Shown: positions 1 to 6,854 of the stretch, piece after piece | How positions within the stretch are numbered: position 1 is the stretch's first letter | How the letters are laid out: each line of letters opens with the position of its first letter | Source: JBKPDV01 sp046728075 | GTDB lineage: Bacteria; Acidobacteriota; Thermoanaerobaculia; UBA5066; Gp7-AA6 | Assembly: GCA_046728075.1 (NCBI GenBank) | Contig: JBKPDV010000248.1 | Span: 1 to 28,944, forward strand | Length of the DNA: 28,944 nt | Reading direction: 5' to 3' | Made by a program: the position numbers and the translations under genes | The notes under the pieces: model-generated | Seen by the model: the letters and a program-made list of their open reading frames with translations, nothing else | What the model was told of the DNA's origin: nothing | Databases searched by the model: none

Positions 1-17
1 AGAAAACTCTCTCGATT

Positions 18-50
18 CCCCCGTCCCACCGTCCCCCCGTCCCCCGTCTC
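18..50. repeat. C-rich 7/8-bp tandem array at left edge
   Basis: The unit CCCCCGT or an 8-bp variant occurs four times in a row: 18-24, 25-32, 33-40 and 41-47. It resembles the heptamer arrays in later gaps. No inverse arm is present inside the window, so the partner, if any, would lie to the left. It sits about 80 nt upstream of the first gene. Confidence 0.5.
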
Positions 51-130
51 GAGCTGATCCCCGAGATCCGCCTGTAAACTCCCCCGCAACTCGAAGCGTC
101 CTATCTCCACAGAGCCACACAGGAGGACCC

Positions 131-1015
131 ATGACTCCAAGAATCCGTGCCTTAGCCGCGGCCGCCCTGTTTCTGCTGGTCGTTTCCTCGGCCCGCGCTG
201 CCTACTCCCCGGCCACGACCAGCGGCTGGTTCATCGTCGCGGGACGGGTTCCCGGTGCCGGGGGAGCGCAGTTCCGAACGGACATCTGGCTTTTCAACCC
301 CGACGCGTCCCAGAACGCCGTCGTGACCTTGATCTTCCACGGGCAGGTCTCTCCGGGCGGAGGCGCGGCGGCGCCGATCTCTTCGGCACCGATCACGCTC
401 GCGCCGCGGGAGACGAAGTATCTTGCGGACGTCCTGCTCGCAACGGTCGCCGCGGACAATCAGGTCGGCGCTCTGGAGTGGACTTCCAACCTGCCGATCA
501 TGGGAGGGTTGCGCAGCTACACGACGGCTTCGGGCTGCACCGGCGGAACCTTCGGGGCCTTCCAGCCGGGGATTCCGACGGTCGAGTCGATGACGCCCAA
601 ACAGACCGCGACCGATTCGGCCAACGTGCTCCAGATGTTTGGAACCAACTCGGGGGATACCAACTATCGCACGCAGGTCGACGTGACCAATACCTCCACC
701 TCCGCCGTATTGATCGAGGTCCGGGTCATCGATCCGGTGACTTCAACCATCTACGGCGGAACGCAGACCTTCAGCGTGGCCGCCAAGTCGCTGCTGCGTG
801 TCGGACGGATACTGGAAACCGTCGGCGCCCCCTCGATCAACGGCTTGCGGGTGACTGTCGCCATCAAGGAGGGGACGATCCTCACTTCGGGCGGCGTGCT
901 CGCGGTCGCTTCCACCCTGGACAACCGAAGCCAGGATCAGTACGCGTTCGTGGGTCAGCGCCAGAGCGGCACGATTGTGCCCGCGGAAGCCTTACCGTTC
1001 GACGAAACGCCTTGA
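131..1015 (+). CDS. Secreted beta-rich protein of unknown function, two similar halves
   Basis: The 294-residue product starts with a Sec-type signal peptide: basic n-region, hydrophobic stretch, and likely cleavage after ARA near residue 23. The mature part has two similar segments. One holds RTDIWLFNPD with a following VVTLIFHG (about residues 48-70), the other RTQVDVTNTS with LIEVRVID (about 177-200). Each is an alternating beta pattern, as in Ig-like or DUF11-type sandwiches. There are no catalytic motifs. The ATG start is well supported by AGGAGG at 121-126. It has no operon partner, and it ends 10 nt before an inverted heptamer hairpin shared with the convergent yidD gene. Such proteins are common in acidobacterial genomes as I recall them. 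Export is the only firm conclusion. Confidence 0.75.
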   Translation: MTPRIRALAAAALFLLVVSSARAAYSPATTSGWFIVAGRVPGAGGAQFRTDIWLFNPDASQNAVVTLIFHGQVSPGGGAAAPISSAPITLAPRETKYLADVLLATVAADNQVGALEWTSNLPIMGGLRSYTTASGCTGGTFGAFQPGIPTVESMTPKQTATDSANVLQMFGTNSGDTNYRTQVDVTNTSTSAVLIEVRVIDPVTSTIYGGTQTFSVAAKSLLRVGRILETVGAPSINGLRVTVAIKEGTILTSGGVLAVASTLDNRSQDQYAFVGQRQSGTIVPAEALPFDETP

Positions 1016-1025
1016 ACACCTTGAA

Positions 1026-1101
1026 CAGTCGGTAGTCAGTAGTCAGTAGTCGGTAGGTGAGGAGTCTTCACTACTGACTATCGACTATCGACTACCGACT
1101 G
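1026..1101. repeat. Inverted heptamer array (hairpin), unit AGTCAGT/AGTCGAT
   Basis: The left arm 1026-1056 is a run of 7-bp units around AGTCAGT. The right arm 1071-1101 is its reverse complement in 26 of 31 positions, with a 14-nt loop. It lies between the converging ends of the secreted protein gene and yidD and stops one base before the yidD stop codon. Two adjacent right-arm units share the same variant dinucleotide, as if units spread within an arm. A bidirectional transcription-end structure is the likeliest role, by position. Confidence 0.8.
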
Positions 1102-1102
1102 C

Positions 1103-1444
1103 TCATGGCACCGGATCCTCGCCCCCCTTTGCGAAAGGGTGGCAGCGGAGCACGCGGCCGGCGGCGAGAAAGAGTCCCTTGGGAACGCCGTAGCGCTCGA
1201 CCGCCGTTCGCCCGTAGGCCGAGCAAGTCGGATGGAATCGGCAGGTCACTAACCGGCTTCGCGCGAGAAGCGGCGAGACAGTCGAGCGATAAGCATCGAT
1301 CGAGACGAGGGCCATTCGCGCGGACACCTGCCGCTGCGGCTCCTGGAAGGCGTCGGCGATTCCATACCCCAGGAGCGCCGCGAGAACCAGGCCCGCTAGG
1401 CCCCGCCGATGCGGGCGAGGAGTCTTCTCAGAAACGCTCGACAT
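1103..1444 (-). CDS. yidD: YidD-family membrane protein insertion factor
   Basis: YidD assists YidC-dependent insertion of inner-membrane proteins at the membrane face. The C-terminal 70 residues carry the family pattern: a tyrosine plus SP segment, CRFHPTCSAYG with both cysteines, a YG...G helix, then RCHPFAKGGEDPVP at the very end. At 113 residues it is longer than the usual 70-90. The extra N-terminus contains a basic stretch and a hydrophobic segment (about residues 15-33), so it may carry a membrane anchor. It is not beside rpmH, rnpA or yidC, its usual neighbours. It overlaps the upstream DUF4870-like gene by 17 nt, so the two are probably co-transcribed. The family call is firm; the exact start is less so. 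Confidence 0.9.
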   Translation of the reverse strand: MSSVSEKTPRPHRRGLAGLVLAALLGYGIADAFQEPQRQVSARMALVSIDAYRSTVSPLLARSRLVTCRFHPTCSAYGRTAVERYGVPKGLFLAAGRVLRCHPFAKGGEDPVP

Positions 1445-1754
1445 AGCACGAGATCCCCGGGACGATCACGCGCTCTCCCTGGAGCGCCTTGACGACCGCG
1501 AGGACGACGACGATGACATAGGCGACCGCGACAAAGACCATGATGATCCCGTAAAGGCAGGAGAGGGCAGGGATCAGAATCCCCACGAGTGTGGCGAGGA
1601 TGGCGATGACGACTACGACGCCAAAGAGGAGCAATCCGTTCTTGGCATGCCACCGAACTTCGCGGTTGGCCTTGCGGGCGAGCAACGGGATCAGACCGAG
1701 CAGTGGAAGATAGGCCAGGATCAGCAGCGTGGGAGAGCGCTCGCGCTCGGACAT
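1428..1754 (-). CDS. Small DUF4870-like membrane protein
   Basis: The 108-residue product has three or four hydrophobic segments. Its N-terminal half has the shape of DUF4870 (Tic20-like) proteins: a short polar start, YLPLLGLIPLL, a basic loop ending in VRWHAKNGLLLF, then two long Val/Ile/Leu-rich helices. The function of that family is not established. The gene lies between an upstream terminator (minus strand, 1840-1863) and yidD, whose start it overlaps. No Shine-Dalgarno sequence is visible before the ATG. The leader holds the palindromic element at 1766-1794. The family assignment rests on pattern resemblance only. Confidence 0.7.
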   Translation of the reverse strand: MSERERSPTLLILAYLPLLGLIPLLARKANREVRWHAKNGLLLFGVVVVIAILATLVGILIPALSCLYGIIMVFVAVAYVIVVVLAVVKALQGERVIVPGISCYVERF

Positions 1755-1765
1755 GGAGGGCTAGC

Positions 1766-1794
1766 CTAGCAGGCTGCTGAAAAATGGCTGCTAG
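1766..1794 (-). repeat. Palindromic element containing CAGCAGCCTGCTAG
   Basis: CTAGCAG at 1766-1772 is matched by CTGCTAG at 1788-1794. Inside lies a second palindrome, AGCAG-G-CTGCT, followed by A5. Read on the minus strand it is CATTTTTCAGCAGCCTGCTAG in two overlapping parts. From memory, this string recurs as a dispersed repeat in Nitrospirae and deltaproteobacterial genomes. It lies in the leader of the DUF4870-like gene. Confidence 0.45.
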
Positions 1795-1811
1795 ACCGGA
1801 AAACCGAAAAC

Positions 1812-1918
1812 CGTAAGGCGTGAGGTGAGACGTAAGACGAAAAGAGCCGCAAAACAGCGGCTCATATCTGGCGGCGGCGTTTCCGCGCAACGTCTTACGT
1901 CTTACGTCTCCGTCAGTT
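1812..1918. repeat. Inverted heptamer array, unit CGTCTTA, flanking a terminator
   Basis: The right arm 1891-1910 repeats CGTCTTA in tandem. The left arm 1812-1839 carries the complementary GTAAGACG units in more degraded form; about 20 of 28 positions pair. The inner 13 nt match perfectly. The 51-nt spacer contains the terminator at 1844-1863. The right arm abuts the stop codon of the DUF4097-like gene. Confidence 0.65.
1840..1863 (-). terminator. Rho-independent terminator after the DUF4097-like gene
   Basis: On the minus strand, GAGCCGC pairs perfectly with GCGGCTC around a 6-nt loop (1844-1863), and a run of four T follows. This is a classic short GC stem with U tract. It lies about 50 nt past the stop codon of the DUF4097-like gene. 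Confidence 0.75.
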
Positions 1919-2668
1919 GCTCTTCAAGCGGATCGAGCCGTTGACCGTCTCGCACTGCAGGCTCTCGGAGCCGCCGTTGTAAGCCCCGCGGGCTTCTTTC
2001 GGTCCGTGCTTGCCTTCCACCGCCAGCTCGAGGTTTCCCTCGATCCGGCCGTTGACGGTCGACAGGTCATAGCGGATCGAGGAGCTCCGGTCGAAGGCGA
2101 CTTCGACGGATCCGTTGACGGTCTCCAGATGTGCCTTCTTGAGAGCGTCTTTGAAGGTCACTCGCAAAGATCCGTTGACGGTCGACGCCTTGATGGGTCC
2201 GTTCATGTTGCGGATCTCGATGGGCCCGTTGACCGAATCGCAGGAGAGCGAACCGGTGAAGCCGTCCGCGTGCACCGCTCCATTGCAGGTTTCCAGTCGC
2301 GCCTCCGCGTTGGCGGGAATCCAGACCTCGTAATCCACCCGCGCGTTGTGCGACCCGAAGTCCAGGAAGCCGAAGAGCCGGTGGCGGTTGGGGTTGACCG
2401 TTTCCACCTTGATCTGGTCCCCCGTTTTCCGCACCCGGATCTCGGTCAGACGCAGGGTTTCTTCGGTGTTGCTTCCGCTGGCCGTCTTGACCGCGCGGAC
2501 CTTCAGATAGGGCTTGTCCCAGGCCAGCGCCTCGACACGGCCGTTGACATTCTCGACGGAAACGCGCGAAACCCCTTCCATCGAAAAGGCTTTTTCGAAA
2601 ACCTCCTCCTGTCCCGCCAGCACCACGGCGGCGAGCAGGAAGGCAAGGGAAGCGACGGCGCGGCGCAT
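1913..2668 (-). CDS. Secreted DUF4097-like protein with NG beta-repeats
   Basis: The 251-residue product has a signal peptide (about residues 1-19). It then has a right-handed beta-solenoid-like repeat in which a Val/Ser/Thr-Asn-Gly turn recurs at least eight times: NVNGRVE, CNGAVHA, SVNGPIE, MNGPIKA, TVNGSLR, TVNGSVE, TVNGRIE and TVNGSIR. This is the hallmark of DUF4097 'beta strand repeat' proteins, many of which are exported or envelope-associated. No enzymatic residues are apparent. The DNA is itself repetitive, with CCGTTGAC recurring on the plus strand. The start is supported by a GAGG motif a few bases upstream. It is flanked on both sides by heptamer hairpins and ends in a clear intrinsic terminator. 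Confidence 0.8.
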   Translation of the reverse strand: MRRAVASLAFLLAAVVLAGQEEVFEKAFSMEGVSRVSVENVNGRVEALAWDKPYLKVRAVKTASGSNTEETLRLTEIRVRKTGDQIKVETVNPNRHRLFGFLDFGSHNARVDYEVWIPANAEARLETCNGAVHADGFTGSLSCDSVNGPIEIRNMNGPIKASTVNGSLRVTFKDALKKAHLETVNGSVEVAFDRSSSIRYDLSTVNGRIEGNLELAVEGKHGPKEARGAYNGGSESLQCETVNGSIRLKSN

Positions 2669-2718
2669 GTATCCTCGCCAACTCTAACGAAAACCGGACA
2701 AAAAGGTTCTCGAAAGGG

Positions 2719-2794
2719 CGGAACTCGGAACTCGGGACTCGGGACTGGATGCCGACTGCCTCTCCCAGTTCCGAGTCCCGAGTCCCGTGTCCCG
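2719..2794. repeat. Inverted heptamer array (hairpin), unit GGACTCG
   Basis: The left arm 2719-2748 consists of GAACTCG, GAACTCG, GGACTCG and GGACTGG. The right arm 2765-2794 is complementary in 26 of 30 positions, with a 16-nt loop. It lies between two minus-strand genes and ends 3 nt before the stop codon of the RDD gene, so it would form at the 3' end of that mRNA. No T tract follows. Confidence 0.8.
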
Positions 2795-2797
2795 GTC

Positions 2798-3190
2798 TCA
2801 GTTCGTGGACACGATCCGGATTCCGGTTCGCCGGTCCGCGGGCCGTGCGGCTGATCCATCCCGGAGGACCGGCCAGGCCTCGAAAAGGTTCCAGATCGGA
2901 ACGAGCAGTGGAAGGTTCCGGCGGATCGAGTTGATCGCTCCGGGCGGGCTGCCGTCGGGGCGGACGGCTTCCAAGGCCAGCCATCGGCGGGCGCGTCCTC
3001 CAGCGGTGTCCCGAAGGAGAAAGGCCGCCAACGCCCCGGCCGCGGCGGCCGCCCAAATCCACGCCAGGGCTCCCCGCCAGGCAGGAGCCCAGAACCAGAC
3101 CGCCGCGGTTGCCAGAAGCGCGGCCGCGTCGGCGGCCACCGTACAGAGGAGCAAATCCAAGAGGAATGCGAGTATCCGCAGGCGGCGCAC
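2798..3190 (-). CDS. RDD-family membrane protein
   Basis: The 130-residue product starts RRLRILAFLLDLLL, matching the opening of RDD proteins (Arg ... Asp in the first membrane helix). A second very hydrophobic Ala/Trp-rich segment follows (about residues 25-60). A hydrophilic stretch then leads to a third segment around NLPLLVPIWNLFEAWP, a typical RDD ending. Transport or ion-homeostasis roles are proposed for some members, but nothing specific can be read here. The start is GTG with no clear ribosome-binding site, so it is less certain. The gene is divergent from the deaminase gene across a heptamer hairpin. Confidence 0.7.
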   Translation of the reverse strand: MRRLRILAFLLDLLLCTVAADAAALLATAAVWFWAPAWRGALAWIWAAAAAGALAAFLLRDTAGGRARRWLALEAVRPDGSPPGAINSIRRNLPLLVPIWNLFEAWPVLRDGSAARPADRRTGIRIVSTN

Positions 3191-3209
3191 GGGAGTATTC
3201 TGGGATCGG

Positions 3210-3290
3210 GTTCTCAGTTCTCAGTGGTCAGTTTTCAGTTTTTCTTTCTTGGCGCTCGGAACTGAGAGCTGAGAACGGATGACTGAGAAC
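3210..3290. repeat. Inverted heptamer array (hairpin), unit GTTCTCA, overlapping a start codon
   Basis: The left arm 3210-3240 reads GTTCTCA, GTTCTCA, GTGGTCA, GTTTTCA, GTT. The right arm 3260-3290 is complementary in 24 of 31 positions, with a 19-nt pyrimidine-rich loop. This is a divergent gap, so a shared terminator cannot be the only role. The only plausible start codon of the deaminase gene (3279) lies inside the right arm. Confidence 0.75.
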
Positions 3291-4277
3291 TCTCCTTTTC
3301 TGGCGGATTGTCACCTTCATTTTGAGGGCTGTCTCCCCAGGCAGACGGTGGAGCGGCTGGGGGGGCGTGCGGCGCACCGGTTTGCCGATGGAGGGGTGTT
3401 CGATTCCCGCGTGAAGGAGATCCGCGACGCCGATTCTTTTCTCTCCCTCTTCGCCGAAATCTGCCGGCTCTTCCGGTCCCCCGAAGACTATGGCGACGCG
3501 GCCCGCGAGATTCCGCGCGCTCTGGCAGCCGGAGGCGTGAGGCACGCCGAAGTCTACGTTTCTCCGGAGATCTATTCCCGGATCGGCCTGGATCCCACGG
3601 CCTGTCTGGACGCTGTCGTCGCCGGTCTGCGGGAAGGGGCGGCTCAAGCCGGGATTTCCTGTCAGGTCCTCCTCGATGCGGTCCGTCACTGGGGCCCCGA
3701 GTCGGCGGATCGGGTGCTCGATCTCTACGAGCGGCATCCCATGGAATCGATCGTGGGGTTCGGAATCGGAGGAGACGAGAAGGCCGTGCCCGCACACGCC
3801 TTCGCGGGCGTGTTTTTGCGCGCGAGATCTCTGGGCTTGAAGACCTGCGTGCACGCCGGAGAGTGGGCAGGCCCCGAAGCCATCCGGGACGCGCTCGACG
3901 CACTGCGGCCCGATCGGGTGGATCACGGGATTACAGCGGCCTCCGATCCCGATCTGATGGCGCGCCTGGCGGAGGAACAGGTCGCTCTCTGCGTGGCGCC
4001 TTCGGGAAACGTCCGGACGGGGGCCGTGACCTCCCTAGAGGCTCACCCTCTGCCGCATCTGCTCGAAGCCGGCGTGCGAGTCGCGCTCTGCGCCGATGAT
4101 CCCCTCTTCTTCGAGACGACGACGCTCGCCGAGTACCGCCTGGCACGGGATGTTCTTAAGATGGATGACCGGGCTCTGCGAACTCTGGCCGAGAACTCGT
4201 GGCATGCCGCTTTTTGTTCCGCAGCGGAGCGGCGGGAAGGGCTCGCGGGCTTGAAGGAGGTCGGGATACCCGACTGA
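3279..4277 (+). CDS. Adenosine-deaminase-family amidohydrolase
   Basis: This is a TIM-barrel metal-dependent deaminase that hydrolyses the amino group of adenosine or a related 6-aminopurine compound. The zinc HxH is at residues 12-14 (HLHFEG). The catalytic HAGE is at 192-195, RVDHGI with its His at 216, and the metal-binding Asp pair at 273-274 in CADDPLFF. The length of 332 fits the family. The substrate cannot be told: adenosine, adenine and aminodeoxyfutalosine deaminases share these motifs. The ATG start gives the usual distance to HxH. However, it lies inside a heptamer repeat arm with no Shine-Dalgarno, and residues 2-4 are repeat-encoded. It converges on yigZ with 23 nt between the stops. 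Confidence 0.88.
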   Translation: MTENSPFLADCHLHFEGCLPRQTVERLGGRAAHRFADGGVFDSRVKEIRDADSFLSLFAEICRLFRSPEDYGDAAREIPRALAAGGVRHAEVYVSPEIYSRIGLDPTACLDAVVAGLREGAAQAGISCQVLLDAVRHWGPESADRVLDLYERHPMESIVGFGIGGDEKAVPAHAFAGVFLRARSLGLKTCVHAGEWAGPEAIRDALDALRPDRVDHGITAASDPDLMARLAEEQVALCVAPSGNVRTGAVTSLEAHPLPHLLEAGVRVALCADDPLFFETTTLAEYRLARDVLKMDDRALRTLAENSWHAAFCSAAERREGLAGLKEVGIPD

Positions 4278-4300
4278 GGGGCCGCGGACTCGAGAGGTCC

Positions 4301-4981
4301 TTACCGTGCCTTCGGGGCGCCCTCGGCAGCCTCGACCTCGTAGGTCAGCCGCGCCGCGTCGAGCGCACGGGTCAGGTCGACGAGGCGTGAGGGCTGAACG
4401 AGGATTCGAAAAAGACATTCGGCGCCGAAACGCTCTTCTGAGAGCGACACCTCGGGCGGTCGGAGCAAGCGGCGCACGGCTCCGGCGGATTCGTACGGGC
4501 AGGTGACGAGAACCCGAACGGTTTCCCGGAGAAGCCGGCTTCCCGCCTCCGAGAGAGCCCGCGCGGCGGCCTCGCGATAAGCGCGCGCGAGGCCTGCGGT
4601 GCCGAGCTTGATTCCACCAAAGGTGCGGACGACGCCGACCAGCACGTCTGTCACGCCGGCGGCTTTGATCGCCAGCGCGATCGGCTTTCCCGCGGTGCCC
4701 GAAGGCTCCCCGGCGTCCGACGCGCGAACGCGAGCCGCGTCTCCCGATCCGATCTTCCACGCGAATGCGACGTGGGTCGCGTCGTGGTACTCGCGGCGCA
4801 ACCGCTGGATCTCTTCGGCGGCGCTCTCGGCGGTCTCGATGGGCGAAGCGAACGCCAGAAAACGGGAGCCCTTCTCTCGCAGAACTCCCCGACCCGGCCG
4901 AGCGAGGACGAGGCGAGTATCCGGGCCGTCGGGAAGCGGAAGGCGAGAGGCAGGAGGGCGGAGACTGCGGCCTGACGTCAT
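4301..4981 (-). CDS. yigZ: YigZ/IMPACT-family protein
   Basis: The 226-residue product belongs to the YigZ/IMPACT (UPF0029) family, linked in eukaryotes to translation control but of uncertain role in bacteria. The core is unmistakable: YHDATHVAFAWKIG, ASDAGEPSGTAGKPI, then VVRTFGGIKLGTAGLARAYREAA (roughly residues 60-140). A C-terminal ferredoxin-like domain follows. It starts at an ATG whose last bases form the stop of bshA (ATGA, 4978-4981), so the genes are translationally coupled and this is the last gene of the bacillithiol operon. Longer in-frame upstream sequence exists but would run inside bshA. A thiol-related role is only guilt by association. Confidence 0.88.
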   Translation of the reverse strand: MTSGRSLRPPASRLPLPDGPDTRLVLARPGRGVLREKGSRFLAFASPIETAESAAEEIQRLRREYHDATHVAFAWKIGSGDAARVRASDAGEPSGTAGKPIALAIKAAGVTDVLVGVVRTFGGIKLGTAGLARAYREAAARALSEAGSRLLRETVRVLVTCPYESAGAVRRLLRPPEVSLSEERFGAECLFRILVQPSRLVDLTRALDAARLTYEVEAAEGAPKAR

Positions 4982-6114
4982 CGCCTCACGCCTAACGTTC
5001 TTTCGTACGTCGCCCGATAACGCGCGACGATACCCTCGGTCGGAAACTGCTCGACGGCGCGCTGCCTGGAGGCGCGGGAAAAGCGCTGCCACTTTTCGCG
5101 ATCGCGGATCAGGTCGAGCGCCGCCTGTGCCATGCCTTCCACTTCGCCAACGGGCCGCAGGTATCCCGTCTCGCCATCGACGACGACCTCCGGCAGCCCG
5201 CCCGCCGCCGTACCGATGACCGGAACTCCGCATGCCATCGCCTCGAGAGCGGCGAGCCCAAAGGACTCCGCGTCGGACGGGAGAAGAAAAATCCGACCGA
5301 CAGGAAGGATCGTTTCGACGGCGACGACGTTGCCCAGAAAAACCGTGCGGTCTTCGATTCCGAGCTCGGAGGCGAGCCGTTCGGCCAGTGAGCGCTCGGG
5401 TCCGTCGCCCACGAGCAGAAGCCGCGCCGGGACTTGTCGGCGTATCCGATCGAAGGTCGCCAGCACGTCCTCGATCCGCTTGACGGGCCGGAAGTTGGAC
5501 ACGTGCACAACAGCCACTTCGTTTTCGGCGCAGAGTGTCTTCGCATATTCGGACGCCCCGCCGGGGTGGTAGAGCTGCGCGTCGACGAAGTTGGGGATGA
5601 CCTCGACAGGCTGCCGGACGCCGAACTCCCGCACGGTGACATCCGCCAGATGCTGCGAGACGGCCGTGACGGCGTCACTCTTCTCGATCCCGAAGCGCGT
5701 AATCGGCAAATAGGAACGGTCCTGTCCGACGATGGTGATGTCGGTGCCGTGGAGGGTGGTGACCACTCGAAGAGGCTTCTCGCCGCTATCCAGCGACATC
5801 TCGCGCGCGAGAATGGCCGAGATCGCATGCGGGAGCGCGTAGTGAACGTGCAGCACGTCGAGCTTCGCGTGCGCGGCGACTTCCGCCATCTTGGTCGCGA
5901 GCGCCAGAGTGTAGGGAGGCGAAACGAAAAGAGGATAGGTCGGCGCCACGACCTCGTGAAAGGCGACGCGCGGGCGGGGAAGGGCCAGTCGCATCGGGAG
6001 CGCGTACGAGATGAAATGAACCTCGTCCCCGCGGTCCGCCAGAGCCAGGCCGAGCTCCGTCGCGACGACCCCGCTGCCGCCGTAGGTCGGATAGCAGGTG
6101 ATGCCGATCCTCAC
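4978..6114 (-). CDS. bshA: BshA, N-acetyl-glucosaminyl-L-malate synthase
   Basis: This enzyme joins UDP-GlcNAc and L-malate to form GlcNAc-malate, the first step of bacillithiol synthesis in the cytoplasm. It is a GT4-type GT-B enzyme of 378 residues, the usual length. Visible features are the N-terminal CYPTYGGSGVVATELG (residues 7-22), VTTLHGTDITIVGQD (118-132) and VIPNFVD (172-178). Next come VSNFRPVKR (205-213) and the EX7E donor motif from E283 to E291 in ESFGLAALE. It starts with GTG 17 nt after bshB1, with a GGAG-like site before it. Its stop overlaps the yigZ start. The neighbours bshB1 and bshC confirm the pathway. Confidence 0.95.
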   Translation of the reverse strand: MRIGITCYPTYGGSGVVATELGLALADRGDEVHFISYALPMRLALPRPRVAFHEVVAPTYPLFVSPPYTLALATKMAEVAAHAKLDVLHVHYALPHAISAILAREMSLDSGEKPLRVVTTLHGTDITIVGQDRSYLPITRFGIEKSDAVTAVSQHLADVTVREFGVRQPVEVIPNFVDAQLYHPGGASEYAKTLCAENEVAVVHVSNFRPVKRIEDVLATFDRIRRQVPARLLLVGDGPERSLAERLASELGIEDRTVFLGNVVAVETILPVGRIFLLPSDAESFGLAALEAMACGVPVIGTAAGGLPEVVVDGETGYLRPVGEVEGMAQAALDLIRDREKWQRFSRASRQRAVEQFPTEGIVARYRATYERTLGVRR

Positions 6115-6131
6115 GCGCGGCTCCGCACGAC

Positions 6132-6854
6132 TCAGAATCCCGGCTCGAGGTTCTTGAACGCTCCGAGGAGGTCATCGACCCTCGGCGGTCTCTTCGAAAC
6201 GAAACCCTCGCCGAACTCGGCACCGATCAGAAAACCGAAATACCGGGCGCGCGCCTCGATTGCTTTGAGGAACGACTCCTGAGACAGAACCGTTTGCGCC
6301 TCTTTCGAGGCTGGGTCGTGGAACTGGCTGGCATAGGCGCGCACCGCCTGCATCCGCGTCTCCATCCCGGACGTCACGTCCACGACGAAGGTCGGAGCGT
6401 GAACGTCGGCCGTGGAGAAGTAGACGGTCTGCTGGGGGCGGTGCGCCGGGTGAGCCGTCTCGATCTTTCGCAGCCCCGCGTAAAAGGCGGCATCGGTGAC
6501 GAGGGCGCCGGCTCGGCGGTGATCCGGATGGCGATCGTCGGGGTAGGACGTGAGGATCAATCGCGGCTTCTCTCGGCGGATCAGGTCGATCAAGATGAGC
6601 TCGTGCTCGCGGGTGACGGCGAGTCCTCCGTCTCCGAAGTCCAGAGTCTCCCGGAAGGACGCCCCGAGCACCTCCGCCGCGCGCTTGGCCTCGCGCTGCC
6701 GGATCTCCGACGTGCCGCGCGTTCCCATCTCTCCCCGCGTCAGGTCGACGATGCCAAAGCTGTAACCGCGCTGGCGTGCGACCACGAGCGTGCCGGCGCA
6801 AGTCAGCTCCACGTCGTCCGCGTGGGCGCCAACCGCCAGCAGGTCAACCGGCAT
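6132..6854 (-). CDS. bshB1: BshB1, GlcNAc-malate deacetylase
   Basis: This zinc-dependent deacetylase of the PIG-L/LmbE family removes the acetyl group from GlcNAc-malate to give GlcN-malate, step two of bacillithiol synthesis. The 240-residue protein has the metal motif GAHADDVE (residues 9-16), where most relatives have HPDD. It also has the bacillithiol-type DLTRGEMGTRGT (37-48) and YPDDRHPDHRRAG (104-116) with HPDH supplying further zinc ligands. The ATG start lies within the end of bshC (11-nt overlap), consistent with coupled translation. The Pro-to-Ala change in HxDD leaves the ligands themselves intact. BshB1 rather than BshB2 is inferred from the LTRGE segment and the bsh neighbours. 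Confidence 0.93.
   Translation of the reverse strand: MPVDLLAVGAHADDVELTCAGTLVVARQRGYSFGIVDLTRGEMGTRGTSEIRQREAKRAAEVLGASFRETLDFGDGGLAVTREHELILIDLIRREKPRLILTSYPDDRHPDHRRAGALVTDAAFYAGLRKIETAHPAHRPQQTVYFSTADVHAPTFVVDVTSGMETRMQAVRAYASQFHDPASKEAQTVLSQESFLKAIEARARYFGFLIGAEFGEGFVSKRPPRVDDLLGAFKNLEPGF

Noticed and set aside
1026..1101. Short repeats considered as a CRISPR array
   Set aside because: Units are 7 bp, adjacent without spacers and in inverse arms; no cas genes are present.
2067..3062. Long minus-strand frame overlapping the DUF4097-like and RDD genes
   Set aside because: It is in another frame of two recognised genes, crosses the heptamer hairpin, and has shadow-type Arg/Pro-rich composition.
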